This document shows, piece after piece, positions 49,705-60,792 of a DNA stretch of 64,000 bases. How positions within the stretch are numbered: position 1 is the stretch's first letter; each line of letters starts with the position of its first letter. The stretch covers positions 26,342 to 90,341 of the forward strand of contig WHVA01000468.1 in the NCBI GenBank assembly GCA_015179125.1, written 5' to 3'. This DNA comes from Gautieria morchelliformis (Eukaryota; Basidiomycota; Agaricomycetes; Gomphales; Gomphaceae). The notes below the pieces were generated by a model. It was not told the DNA's origin. It saw only the letters and a list, made by a program, of their open reading frames with translations, and did not search any database. The translations under genes and the position numbers were made by a program.

Positions 49705-50370
49705 AATGGAGCGTGCCACGAGGAAAATGCAAAGTGAGTCTCATATTTGTGATGTTATCGTGCGATCAATCCCCGCTCAACACCCTTACATGCATGTGCC
49801 AAAGGGCTCATTGAACAGATGATATCTGAAGGATTGGACCCCAAGACAGTGTTTCATTCAAGCCTAACTACAAATCACCTGACAACCATGACATCAATCT
49901 CGATCTCAAGACCCTAGGGGTTAAAAAAACGAAAGGTAAACAGAAGCTAGCACCTCTCCCTGTCCCTTCTGCCATCAATGTCTCAAAGAAGAGTGCAACA
50001 AACTCTATCAAGAAAGCCAAGAGGAAAATCATCGAAGACAGTGTTGAGGATGTTGTTGGCCCGGTAAGTCTGTCATTCCTTCGATTACATATTTTGATAC
50101 ATTTATGTATAGTCCAAAGGCTATAAAATGGTCGATTCAGTCCCAAAGAAGACCAGAGAAGTAAAGGTATGCCTATTATTATGCTCCCGGATGTCAAACT
50201 ATGCTGATATCGCTCAGGTGGTTCCGCCGGCACCATCTACATCTGCAGCCACTGCTGATGGAGCCAGGAAGTCCCAGCGCAAGGTAAGTAAGTGTATTCG
50301 ATGCCGTTGCGCTATGCTGATGGAGACATAGTTGATCCCGTCTGCCAGAGCTTGTGGTGCCAACCCATGA
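49705..50370 (+). CDS. Possible small basic nuclear-type protein, multi-exon
   Basis: ATG at 49705 (MERATRKMQ) is followed by a GTGAGT donor. Later blocks between splice sites read KPNYKSPDNHDINLDLKTLG, KSATNSIKKAKRKIIEDSVE and PSTSAATADGARKSQRK. The lysine-rich KKAKRKI could be a nuclear localisation signal. Exon joins are uncertain and no domain is recognised. Confidence 0.3.
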
Positions 50371-51833
50371 TGCTCTCGAACCCTCCCCCCTCTTCTATTA
50401 CTTGGTACCTGCGTATGCCATTTTGCATTGTATCTGCCCCACACTGACTACGTAAAATACAGATAGACCCATGTTCTTGCAATGCGCAAGCCGCACCAGC
50501 TCTCACAATATGTCCCCTCGGCTGCCCTCACTCCCACAATAGACTGCTCCTGCCCTCGCTCTGCTCGTGCTCAAACTTGATCTTGCTCTTACACTCAAGC
50601 TCTCGCTCTCACAATATGTTCCCTTGGCTGCTCTCACTCTCCCAATATATCGCTTCTGCTCTCGCACCTGTCTCTACTGGCCGTCAGCTCTCATCTCTTC
50701 TATGATGGTTTGTAACTGCATGTGTCCATTTCATTGTTCACACTAGCTTTCAATCAATGTATCTCTAAGTGCTTTTTCAGTAATAGAAAGTACTGTTTTA
50801 TTGTGTTCTAGAGTACTATTTATAAGTAACTTAGGAGCGGAAAACCAGTGTTCTAGGACACTGAAAGCGGACATTCTAGCTACTAGATTTCGGTACGCAG
50901 CTTATCGAGAGGAAGTGTCAAAAATCCGCTCCCCACTTACTTATTATCAGTAACTTGGGCACTGAAAATTTGGTGCGTAATGTACTTATATTAAGTGCTC
51001 CGAGTTACTGCAGTGCAAACCTTCGGGCAAGAAGGAGAGAAGAGAAACAATAATAGCTCAGAATATGAGACTCCCAGATGACTGATGAGAGAGAATATTA
51101 TCCCAAGCCCGTCCTCTAGAACATCTTTGCATGATAACAGCAGGATATCTCCCCAGCATACGTCGATGTCCATTTAAATGCGAGCATGGTCAAAGTCATG
51201 TGATGTAACGAACTGTCGACACCGTCGTCTGGAAAAGTGCCTGGTGCTGCGCCCACCGGTCACTGTGCAGCAAAGTAATTTATGGGATCACTTTAAAACA
51301 TACTACAGGTCATTTTGATAATTTTTTAAAAATTATTCTTGAGTGACTGGTTCAACTACGTGCCTCACAAGCCATTTGTCACTTGTCCCAGAAGGCACAT
51401 ACATCACAACATAATTAAAATGATTCTTAGCTACTCACACAGGACAAGTTGTCAGAATACATCTCTGTTATGATAATCTAAAGAAACCTTGACGCGAGAG
51501 GTGTTGTGGCCGACGCAGCACCCTGAAGAGACGGTCCCCCTAGCGTGGCAGCTTGGTACAAGCCCCTCCTTGTCATGATTCGTTTATTCTGCGAATCATC
51601 CCTCAGCACAAGGCGAATGACTTCCTGAACCAGCGAATATCTTGCCAAAATATTCATCGCCATACTGCTTTCGCATTCGCTATTCGCATCATTCCTGCCA
51701 GCATGCCAGACCCACATGCTCAGGATGCATTCGGATAGTGTCAGTTGCAGCCTCCATGCAGGTTGGACTCAATGGGACTCGCACCACTGCAGCGCAGAAC
51801 GAATTAGCTTCGCTGAAGTTTTTACTACACAGT
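50371..51833. other. Repeat-derived intergenic region
   Basis: CT-rich imperfect repeats (GCTCTCACAATATGTYCCC, near 50490 and 50610); an imperfect inverted repeat with arms containing AAGTAACTTAGGAGCGGA and TCCGCTCCCCACTTACTT (about 50823-50945); and AT-rich sequence to 51480. From about 51640, CATTCGC-rich sequence resembling the adjoining LTR family begins. No gene. Confidence 0.35.
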
Positions 51834-53061
51834 TGTCATGACCCATTCATTTCTTGTATCAAGCTATCCCTGTTTTCCCTTTCACCACTTTTCCATGTTC
51901 GCTCAGCTTCGCTCCATTCACTCCTTGCCCCATTCACTATTCGCCACATTCGCCATATGACCATTCGCTACTCGCATCATTCGCCAGCAGGCACGCCATC
52001 AAAACACAATCGACATCCTTTACCCGGGTTGATGGTTCATCACTGGTCCCATCATGAATTGCAAGGAGGTGCAGGCTGTCATGACTCATTTATTTCTTGT
52101 ACCCAGCTATCCCTGTTGTCCCTTTCACCACTCTTTCATGTTCGCGTGTCTTCGCTCCATTCACTCCTTGCTCCATTCGCTATTCACCACATTCGCCATA
52201 TGACCATTCGCTACTCGCATCATTCGCCAGCAGGCACGCCATCAAAACACAATCGACATCCTTTACCCGGGTTGATGGTTCATCACTGGTCCCATCATCT
52301 TCTCAACTCAACCCCCTTTGGGTGTTCCTATGTCCAGAATGCATTCGCGGGGCATCCTACCCGTAGGTCATGTGGGACCAACCCAGCAGATGAAGAGTCC
52401 GTGCAGGGTGGTGTATATGCAGGTCCCAAGGCGCGTTTTCGTACATAGGGGCCTTCGCCTTCTTTCCTCTCCGTCGTTTCATGTTCGCACCCCTCTTCCA
52501 TTCTATTGGATGTCTATTTCATCTATTATGTATCCTGACCGCACACCCCTATCCAACCCTGACTCCAGACGGCCTCTTTCCTATTCACTAGCACCATATG
52601 AGCATTCGGTATAAGTAGTCTACATTCGCATGTATATTCTCCAGTTCAATTATCATACGTCGTGCATCTTGTGCAAACTTGACCTCACTGTGATCATCGT
52701 CTTAAGCCTTCTCTTGGAGATTTCTATCTTCGACCAGCAAAGGACTTAGGCATCACTGGTGAGTTCTCATACTTCATCTTTGTTGCCTTAGCCTTCGAAC
52801 CATTTTCTGTGCTGTTGGCGAAGGGATTGTCGAGACTTAGACAGCCCTTCCGTGAGACCTTGCACGTTACATCGTCAAGAACCACGGGCTATTTCGCTAC
52901 GACTGTAGATAGGGTGAACCCCGTTTAGGCGAACCCTCTTACCTTGTGAACATTCATTTGTTCACCTATTCGCTGAACGGCATACTTATTCGCACAAGTT
53001 ATTCGGGCATTCGCTGTGTTCACTAATACATGATATTAACGCTTGAAAACCAATCTTGACA
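51834..53061 (+). repeat. LTR remnant, TGTCATGAC...TTGACA family, with internal duplication
   Basis: Same family as the copies at 61417 and 62348 but in opposite orientation: begins TGTCATGAC, ends AACCAATCTTGACA, rich in CATTCGC motifs. The first 243 bp are tandemly duplicated (starts 51834 and 52077), which makes it longer than the complete 1032-bp copy. No 5-bp target duplication is seen (ACAGT versus CTCCT), so it has been rearranged. The 268-codon open frame inside (51642-52448) is repeat-derived. Confidence 0.7.
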
Positions 53062-53089
53062 CTCCTCTGGAGATGAAGTCGGAGCTTCA

Positions 53090-53440
53090 AGGCTTGTGCC
53101 GAACCTAGGAGAATGCAGCTGGTGGAGCGACGGTGGGGCTCGATAACCAGGCGGCAATACAGGTGATCTCAGACCAGCCCCGAGCCACTACCTGGTCGAC
53201 GCGATCCACGAAGAGGCGCGGGCGGTAGCGTGACACCTGACACTGGGCCTCTAGCTCCGGTGAGTCCCAGGGCACAGCAATATAATCCAGAATGAGTAGG
53301 TGGATGCGGAAGCCAAGGATGCGGCACGCGGGAAATCCAGCCTGCCCGGAGAGGTCCCCACATTAATCCTGAAAAGCACCCTACCGATCAGCTCCGCAGC
53401 CCCGAAAAAGACACATAAGAGGCACACCAGACAAGAACAT
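53090..53440 (+). pseudogene. LINE-type RNase H fragment, decayed
   Basis: Plus-strand reading gives GLDNQAAIQVI, then in another frame HYLVDAIHEEARAVA, VPGHSNI and VDAEAKDAARGKSS, the RNase H end of a Tad/I-type non-LTR retrotransposon. Four in-frame stops (TGA, TAG, TGA, TAG) sit where CGA, CAG or TGG codons are expected, i.e. transition mutations. Confidence 0.65.
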
Positions 53441-54250
53441 GTTAGAATAAATGGATAGCTATATCAAGCATTATTCTAAGGTCTATACAATCGTCTAACT
53501 GAGCTAACATCTGGGAGAAATAATCCATGCACCAGTCACAGTGCCTGCCCTGGAAAGCAGGCACCTGGGCCCTGGTCAGAAGAAATATTGCTATGGGACT
53601 AATAGTCCCATACAGGGACATCGGACACGATGGATATTACAGTATACAGTCCTATCTATGGATGTACTGAATAGCTACCTCAGGAGAGAGGTACAGAGAT
53701 GGCAAATGCCTTGCCAAGGCTGCTGTAGGCACACAGCACAGGACACACAAGTTTTCTATTCTATTCTATTCCCCTGACCAGCTCCACTGATTACGAGCTG
53801 TATTACATGTTGAAAGGGGCTTTGTACATTGCTCCAAGGTCCCAGCTTAGATACTTGTCAGTAGGACAAGTATCCCCATCATTGTTCCTGCTCCACAGCT
53901 GTATGCAGCCTGTGGAGCATTTCCACATTATCCTGACCCATTCTATCACTATCTTGAACACTGGTAGTCACTACTATTTTAGTATAAGTAGCTACCATAA
54001 ATGTACGAACAAAACATCCAGAATATTATCCAGAACAATCCAGAATTGCTGTTTCACCTCCTGAAGTAACGGTAGACTTGTTTGATAGCTACAGAGCTTA
54101 TTTCTTGATAGATTTCTCTAATTCTTTGTTGAGAGTCTACTATAACTGGCTACACTATACTGTTCCGAAAGCGAAAGCTTCGGACCTCTTGTTCCTCTGT
54201 TCTCACCTGTTTCTTCCTCGAATCGGTCACGTGACCTACATCAATCAGTG
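53440..54250. repeat. Probable solo LTR or LTR fragment
   Basis: Begins TGTTAGAATAAATGG right after the LINE fragment, and contains a good TATA (AGTATAAGTAG, about 53979). GAACA before the start (53435-53439) recurs at 54033 after ...ATTATCCA, which could be a duplication, but this would leave little sequence after the TATA. The right boundary is uncertain. Confidence 0.4.
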
Positions 54251-54585
54251 ACGCACTCGCCCCACAGAGCTTAGTCAGCTCACGCATATACCGTGCACAG
54301 GGGTGCATGAAGAGTCCCCACTCCCTGAGTCATCAAATATATCAATTCTGATATATCTGATCTATTATTCCTAAAAGAACACACCCGCCACTTCCAGAAA
54401 TCGCCTTGACATGCCAGGCTTAGCGCCATTGACCCCTCTATCCCATCCTCCAAGTTCCGCAAACTCACAGACCCGCTACGCAGACGCCACACCAGCATAA
54501 AAAAAAAGCGGGAGCAGCTTGAATAACATTGACCATGGTGTAGGAATACAGATACGAGAATGAACCCAGACAAATTACTGGAAAC
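54251..54585. other. Left flank of the Ty3 element, no feature seen
   Basis: About 335 bp between LTR-like remnants and the Ty3 5' LTR. No open frame or repeat is recognised. Confidence 0.3.
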
Positions 54586-55048
54586 TGTCAGGGGACACCC
54601 TGTTTTCCATTTCCAGTTCCGACTCCATTTCCGAAGACGCTTCCGATTCCGATTCCATCTCCGCCTCCGCTCTCGGAAATGATTCCGCTTCTGGGAGAAC
54701 TTCCACCAGTTCTGTTCGCCTTCCCAGTTCCACTCCAATTTCCGAGTTCCACCCTCGGAACAGTGTCGGAAATCAAGCGACTCGCGTAATAGGTGACATC
54801 AAGGGTCGATCAAGGGTCAGGGAGGTGCAGGGTTGATGGCGGGTGCCAAGTGTTGTCCCTGGCTGCGCAGCATAGTATAATACGGGCTCGCTGACATTGG
54901 GGGTCCTTAGACTTTTCTCTTTGGATTTCCCCTTGTCAGGTGAGAATCCCCTCTCTTGTATGCTCTGTTCATTTATACAGACTTTGGATTTCCCCTTGTC
55001 AGTTGTGTGGTAGTGTGATCTCCACAACTAGCCAGGGTTGCCCTTACA
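54586..55048 (+). repeat. 5' LTR of the Ty3 element
   Basis: TGTCAGGGGACACCC to GTTGCCCTTACA. A TATA element (TATAATA, 54876-54882) lies 33 bp before AGACTTTTCT (54909-54918), the likely RNA 5' end. Its first 190 bp contain TTCCG or CGGAA nine times. The direct repeat TTTGGATTTCCCCTTGTCAG occurs twice near the end. Confidence 0.92.
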
Positions 55049-55050
55049 GC

Positions 55051-55060
55051 AGAAAAGTCT
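55051..55060 (+). promoter_or_regulatory. Self-primer binding site
   Basis: AGAAAAGTCT, two bases after the 5' LTR, is an exact reverse complement of AGACTTTTCT in the LTR at the expected transcription start. This is the arrangement of Tf1/sushi-type elements, in which the RNA 5' end folds back and primes minus-strand synthesis. No tRNA match was evident. Confidence 0.65.
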
Positions 55061-55235
55061 CTCCCATAGAGGACCGGCGGTCGTACTGCGTGTCGCAGCC
55101 GCCATAGGTGCGTTCGGAATCGGAGACAGCGACTCGGAGATCGCAACCTCTTCCGCACACACAGCGTACGACAGCCCTTCTTCTTACGTCGAGCTCCCAA
55201 CCCCGGAAATCCCGTCCCACATTCCTCCTTCCGAC

Positions 55236-56410
55236 ATGGATCCGGACGATCGTCTTCGGAATATGGAGGAGGAATTGACGCGGAACCGGATGAAGACCGA
55301 CGCGATTGAAACAGCCTTACAAGCGATTTTGGCTAAGTTAGATATTCCACAAGGTGGTGGAAATGAAATGTTGGACGATCCGGATTTCGGAAAAGCGGAA
55401 CTAGCGGAGGAGAGAAAGTCCGCGAAGTTAGCAAAGGTCAAACCCGCAACTCCGGCGGACTTTGACGGAGATCGGGAGAAGGGACGCGCATTCTTCAACA
55501 CATGCAGCATCTACTTCGCAATTGTCGGAGACCTCTTTCCGAACGACCAGGCTCGGATTCACTGGGCATTGTCCTTTTTCAAGTCGGACCGCGCATCCCG
55601 TTTTGCAAACAAGGTGATCCGACATGAAGCAAAGGGCAAGGGGAACTACTTCCGAGACTGGGACGCCTTCGAGAAACATTTTCCGACCAGTTCTGCCCAA
55701 AAAATGAGCAGCTCACAGCCCTTACGAAGCTCGAGGGGACCAGCTGGTACCAGGCCAAGGATCCGGTCGATGACTATATCGATCGCTTCCAGGAGCTCAT
55801 CGACCTTGCGGAGTATGATGACGACAAGACGATCGTCATCAAATTCCGACGAGGACTCGATCCGACACTCCAGAACCAAGTTGCGCTGCTTGGGGATGGA
55901 GCTCCGGACTTTGATGACCCAGAAGGGTGGTACCAAGCTGCACAGAGGGTGTCCCGGAACAGGGAAGCAAATGAGGCCTTCGTGGAGACGAGCCGGAATA
56001 TGACGCGCAGTTCCACTCGTCCTACTCCACCTGTGCCAAAATCCGGAAGCGCATTCATTCCCATGCGGAAAGTATTTCCGACGCTTTCTCCGCCCGCTCC
56101 TATTAGGAACCATAGCCCTCCTCCCTCGAAGAGTGGCCCTGCCCCGATGGATGTTGACCGCATGCGCGGAAAAGGCCGCGGAACTATCACCTGCTTCCGA
56201 TGTCAACAACCAGGCCACTATGCCCGCGAGTGCCCCCAAGCATTTGACATCCGGCTTATGACCACAGAGGAGAAACTCGAGCTCCTTCCAGAGTTCCTCG
56301 CACTTGCGGACATAAGCAGAGTGCCTACTGCGGAAGGAGTTTCCGAAAATGCGGAACATGGCGCATCGGAAGCGGAAGATGCGTCGGATTTTGTGACGCG
56401 CAGCGGGTGA
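55236..56410 (+). pseudogene. Ty3 Gag, frameshifted
   Basis: MDPDDRLRNMEEELTRN starts a coiled-coil-like N-terminus, then FFNTCSIYFAIVGDLFPNDQ and the capsid region. A one-base loss in a T run near 55682 (after AFEKH) moves the rest to another frame: DQFCPKNEQLTALTKLEGTS, VDDYIDRFQELIDLAEYDDD. A CCHC knuckle CFRCQQPGHYARECP follows near 56200. It ends DFVTRSG. Confidence 0.85.
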
Positions 56411-59400
56411 GATGTGTGCCCCTGCTGCCTGTACATAACCGGTTTGCCTGTCTTGAAGTAGAGAATGAAAAGCCCCGACTCCCCTCACTTCATACAGACC
56501 CACCGGATAAAGTCACACAAAAGCCAAATCCGACACCCCGTCTATCCCGCATCCGCCCTTGGGAGAGACGCCTTCCGAAGCGCTATGTCGTTGCTGCCAC
56601 CCCTGGCCCCAAGTCACTAGTCATTAAGGTAGAGATCCAGACGACAGATATGGCGGAGTCAAATCCGGACCCGCCCTTGTCGATTGCGGGGCCACTGGTC
56701 AGTTTATGGACCGGGACTATGTGGAACGGAACCGACTGACCACCGGAAGTTGCAACGTGCAATCCCGGTGTTCAATGTGGATGGAAGCCCCAATGAGGCA
56801 GGGTCCATCACGGAGATAGTGGACACAATTCTCCGCTACGATGGACACTCGGAACGCACTTCCTTCGCTGTCACCAGCCTGGGGAAGCAAGACATCATCC
56901 TTGGGTTTACCTGGCTTCAAGAGCACAACCCGGAGATCAATTGGCAGACTCGGAAGGTACTGATGAGTCGATGTCCAGCCAAGTGTCACATGTGCCGGTC
57001 GAAGTGCGGAAGGAGCACCAGGAGCAGCGGAAGACCGAACGGCTCATACAGACATGTCGTTCCGGCCCCCATCCACTGCTTGCAGAAGAAGACTCGGAAG
57101 CGGAATTTGACCCGGATCCCCCTTCCAAGTCCGATTCCGACGTCATCCGACTCGGCCTGGAAGACCTCTGACGGAAGGGGAGCGCTTGCTGTACGTAAAC
57201 CTTCCGCCGGAGGCGGAACACATCCGCGCCACCGGAAATATTTCGCAACGCCTTGCTGAAGCCTCTAAGAGGTATGATAGAGTGGAGGCGGAAATTCGGA
57301 GTACCTGCGGGAGTTTGAGGACGTCTTCTCCAAGGAGTCGTTTGATGCCCTGCCTCCGCGGAAACTGTGGGACCATGCCATCGAGTTGGAGCCTGGGTCG
57401 AAGCCCACCAACTGCAAGGTCTACCCGCTGTCACCCAAGGAGCAGGTAGAGCTCGATGCATTCCTTGCGGAAAATCTCCGTACAGGGAGGATCCGCCCTC
57501 CAAGTCACCCATGGCATCTCCGGTGTTCTTCATCAAGAAGAAGGAGGCTCGCTCAGACTTGTGCAGGATTACCGGGCCTTGAATGCGATCACGATCAAGA
57601 ACCGGTACCCCATTCCGCTCATTTCCGAATTGATCACACAACTCCGCGGGGCGAAGTACTTCACTAAGCTGGATGTCCGCTGGGGCTTCAATAATGTCCG
57701 GATCCGGGAGGGAGATGAGTGGAAGGCCGCATTCCGCACCAACCGAGGACTCTTTGAGCCACAGGTCATGTTCTTTGGCCTCACCAACAGTCCTGCCACG
57801 TTCCAGACGATGATGAATGACATTTTCCGTGACATGATAGCAGAAGGGGTTGTCTGCGTCTACCTCGATGACATCCTCATCTTCACAAAAACAATGTCCG
57901 AACATCGGGAAGTCGTGCGGAGAGTGCTGGAACGACTCCGGGAGTACAACCTGTGTCTCAAGCCGGAAAAGTGCGAATTTGAGCGGACGCGGATAGAGTA
58001 TCTTGGGGTGATTGTGTCGGAAGGAAAGGTGGAAATGGACCCCGTCAAGGTTTCCGGTGTGTCGGATTGGCCGGTGCCGCGGAACAAGAAGGAAGTCCAG
58101 TCCTTCATTGGGTTTGTCAATTTCTACCGGCGGTTCATCAAGGACTTCTCCTGCCACGCCCGTGCCCTCTTCGACCTCACCAAGAAGGAGGTTGGATGGC
58201 GGTGGGGAGAGCCGGAACGGACTCCTTTGACAAACTCAAAGAGCTGATCACTTCCGCCCCGGTCCTGATCTTTCCCGACGACTCTCGCCCTTACCGAGTC
58301 GAGGCGGATTCTTCCGACGCAGCTACCGGAGCGGTCTTGTCGCAACAGTCATCGGAAGAAGGTGGGGGGTGGCATCCGATTGCCTTCTTCTCTAAGAGTC
58401 TCAGTCCGGTCGAGCGGAACTACGAGATCCATGACAAGGAGATGCTGGCAATCATCCGAGCGCTGGAGGAGTGGCGACACTTCCTCGAGGGTGCTCTATG
58501 CCCATTTGAGATCTGGACAGACCACAAGAACCTTGAGTATTTCCGCACGTCTAAGAAGTTGAACCGACGACAAGCACGGTGGTCCCTACACCTGTCCCGG
58601 TTTGACTTCATGCTCCACCACCGCCCCGGCCGCACCATGGGCAAGCCCGATGCCCTATCCCGCCGTGTGGATCATGGAAGCGGAAGCGGAGACAATGCGG
58701 ATATGACACTGCTCCGCCCAAGTCTCTTTGCAATCCGCGCCCTAGAAGGAGTGACTGCAGTTGGAGCGGAAGCGGAAATGCTCCGGGACATCCGGAGACA
58801 GTACCGGAATGGAGAGAAGGAGGAGTCGGTGGTGAAGGCAGTGGAGGAACTTCGGAAAGGGCACTCACGGTCTGTACGGGCAGCGGAATGGTCGGAACGG
58901 GATGGGCTGCTCCACTTCAGAGGCAAGGTCTACGTTCCAGATGGGGCGGACCTCCGCCGCCGCATCGTGTCCCAGCACCATGACACGCGGGTCGCTGGGC
59001 ATGCTGGCAGGTGGAAGACGCTGGAGTTAGTGGCTCGGAATTACTGGTGGCCTCAGATGTCCCGCTACATTGGACAGTACATGAAGACATGTGATCTTTG
59101 TCTCCGAACCAAAGCGCAACGACATCCACCCGTCGGAGAACTTGTTCCGCTCCCGATTCCCGAATCCCGCTGGGACACCATCAGCGTCGACTTCATTGTT
59201 GAACTCCCAGAGTCTCATGGCTACGACGCGATCATGAACGTCGTGGATTCGGTAAGCAAGGTGTCCCACTTCATTCCGATGCACACGACGATCACAGCCC
59301 TCGGAGCGGCCCGCCTGTTCCTAGCCCATGTCTGGAAGTTGCATGGGCTCCCGAAGCAAGTTGTTTCCGACCGAGGTCCGCAGTTTGTCGCGGAACTGAC

Positions 59401-60559
59401 TCGGGAGCTCTACCGCCTGCTCGGCATAAAGCTAGCTACCACCACGGCGTACCATCCGCAGGGTGACGGACAGACGGAACGGGTCAATCAGGAGTTGGAG
59501 CAATATCTCCGCCTCTTTGTCAATGAGAGGCAGGACGACTGGGATGAATTACTTCCGCTGGCGGAATTCCAATACAACAACCATGTCCATTCCGCCACAC
59601 AACAGACTCCCTTCATGCTCGACTCCGGACGACACCCGCGGATGGGCTTCGAACCACGCCAGGCTGAGTCCCGACTCAAGACGGTCAATGAGTTCCGAGA
59701 CCGCATGGACTCCACCCTTTCGGAAGCCAAGTCGGCCCTTGCAAAGGCCAAGGATGACATGGCGAGGTACTACAACCAACGCCGGGTTCCTGCCCCAGAG
59801 TACCAAGTTGGAGACAAGGTGTATCTAGATGCAAGTGACATCCGCACCACACGCCCTTCACAGAAGCTTGCCCACCGCTACCTTGGGCCCTTCACAGTGA
59901 CGCGGAGGGTTGGACGGAATGCATACCGCCTGCGACTTCCGATGTCCATGTCCCGCCTCCACCCCGTCTTCAACGTGGTGAAGTTACTCCCTATGCTTGA
60001 GGACCCAATTCCAGGTCGGAAGGCTCATCCGCCACCTCTGCCAGAGATTGTAGATGGGGAGGAGCACTATGTGGTGGAACGGATCCTGGACAGCCGGTTT
60101 GTGCGAGGACGACTCCAATTCCTCGTGAAGTGGGAAGGGTATGGGTACGAAGAGAATTCGTGGGTCCCGGAGCAAGATGTTTCCGCCCCGGACAAGCTCG
60201 GGGAGTTCTATAGGACACATCCCGGTGCCCCTCGCCGGATCCGCTCGTTGGCATTTCAATCCCTCGTGTCCCGTGCTTCGAGGACGCAGCACGCTAGAGA
60301 GGGGGTGATGTCAGGGGACACCCTGTTTTCCATTTCCAGTTCCGACTCCATTTCCGACTCCGCTTCCGATTCCGATTCCATCTCCGCCTCCGCTCTCGGA
60401 AATGATTCCGCTTCTGGGAGAACTTCTACCAGTTCTGTTCGCCTTCCCAGTTCCACTCCAATTTCCGAGTTCCACCCTCGGAACAGTGTCGGAAATCAAG
60501 CGACTCGCGTAATAGGTGACATCAAGGGTCGATCAAGGGTCAGGGAGGTGCAGGGTTGA
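56411..60559 (+). pseudogene. Ty3 Pol: protease, RT, RNase H, integrase, chromodomain
   Basis: The protease active site is DCGATGQFMD (about 56683). Frame breaks occur near 56747, 57000, 57175, 57295, 57490, 57545 and 58215. RT reads LVQDYRALNAITIKNRYPIP, FFGLTNSPATFQ and the catalytic VYLDDILIFT. RNase H begins after 58215 (VEADSSDAATGAVLSQQ; TDHKNLEYF). Integrase has H...H and CDLC zinc ligands and the DDE residues in SVDF, VSDRGPQF and TERVNQELEQY. A chromodomain follows (YVVERILDSRFVRGRLQFLV ... WVPEQDV, about 60068-60184), which in chromoviruses targets insertion to marked chromatin. From 58215 to 60559 the frame is intact. Confidence 0.88.
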
Positions 60560-60771
60560 TGGCGGGTGCCAAGTGTTGTCCCTGGCTGCGCAGCGTAGTA
60601 TAATACGGGCTCGCTGACATTGGGGGTCCTTAGACTTTTCTCTTTGGATTTCCCCTTGTCAGGTGAGAATCCCCTCTCTTGTATGCTCTGTTCATTTATA
60701 CAGACTTTGGATTTCCCCTTGTCAGTTGTGTGGTAGTGTGGTCTCCACGACTAGCCAGGGTTGCCCTTACA
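60309..60771 (+). repeat. 3' LTR of the Ty3 element
   Basis: Pairs with 54586-55048 at about 98.5 per cent identity, with a cluster of three differences near position 65 of the LTR and single differences elsewhere. It ends ...GTTGCCCTTACA and is followed by GTGTGGGCC. Confidence 0.92.
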
Positions 60772-60792
60772 GTGTGGGCCAATGTAGTGGGC

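Larger units (their letters stand above)
54586..60771 (+). mobile_element. Ty3/Gypsy chromovirus LTR retrotransposon, defective
   Basis: 6186 bp bounded by two 463-bp LTRs (54586-55048 and 60309-60771) that differ at about 7 positions. The order is gag, protease, reverse transcriptase, RNase H, integrase, chromodomain, the chromovirus layout. A self-priming signature is present (see the primer site). At least eight single-base frame breaks interrupt gag-pol. No target-site duplication is seen (GAAAC left, GTGTG right). The final ORF reads into the 3' LTR. Confidence 0.92.

Noticed and set aside
51642-52448. 268-codon open frame, possibly a gene
   Set aside because: It is made of the LTR tandem duplication, so the repeated peptide reflects the repeat, not a protein.
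56684-57259. 191-codon frame as a separate gene
   Set aside because: It is the Ty3 protease region in one of several shifted frames; the active-site segment itself lies in a neighbouring frame.
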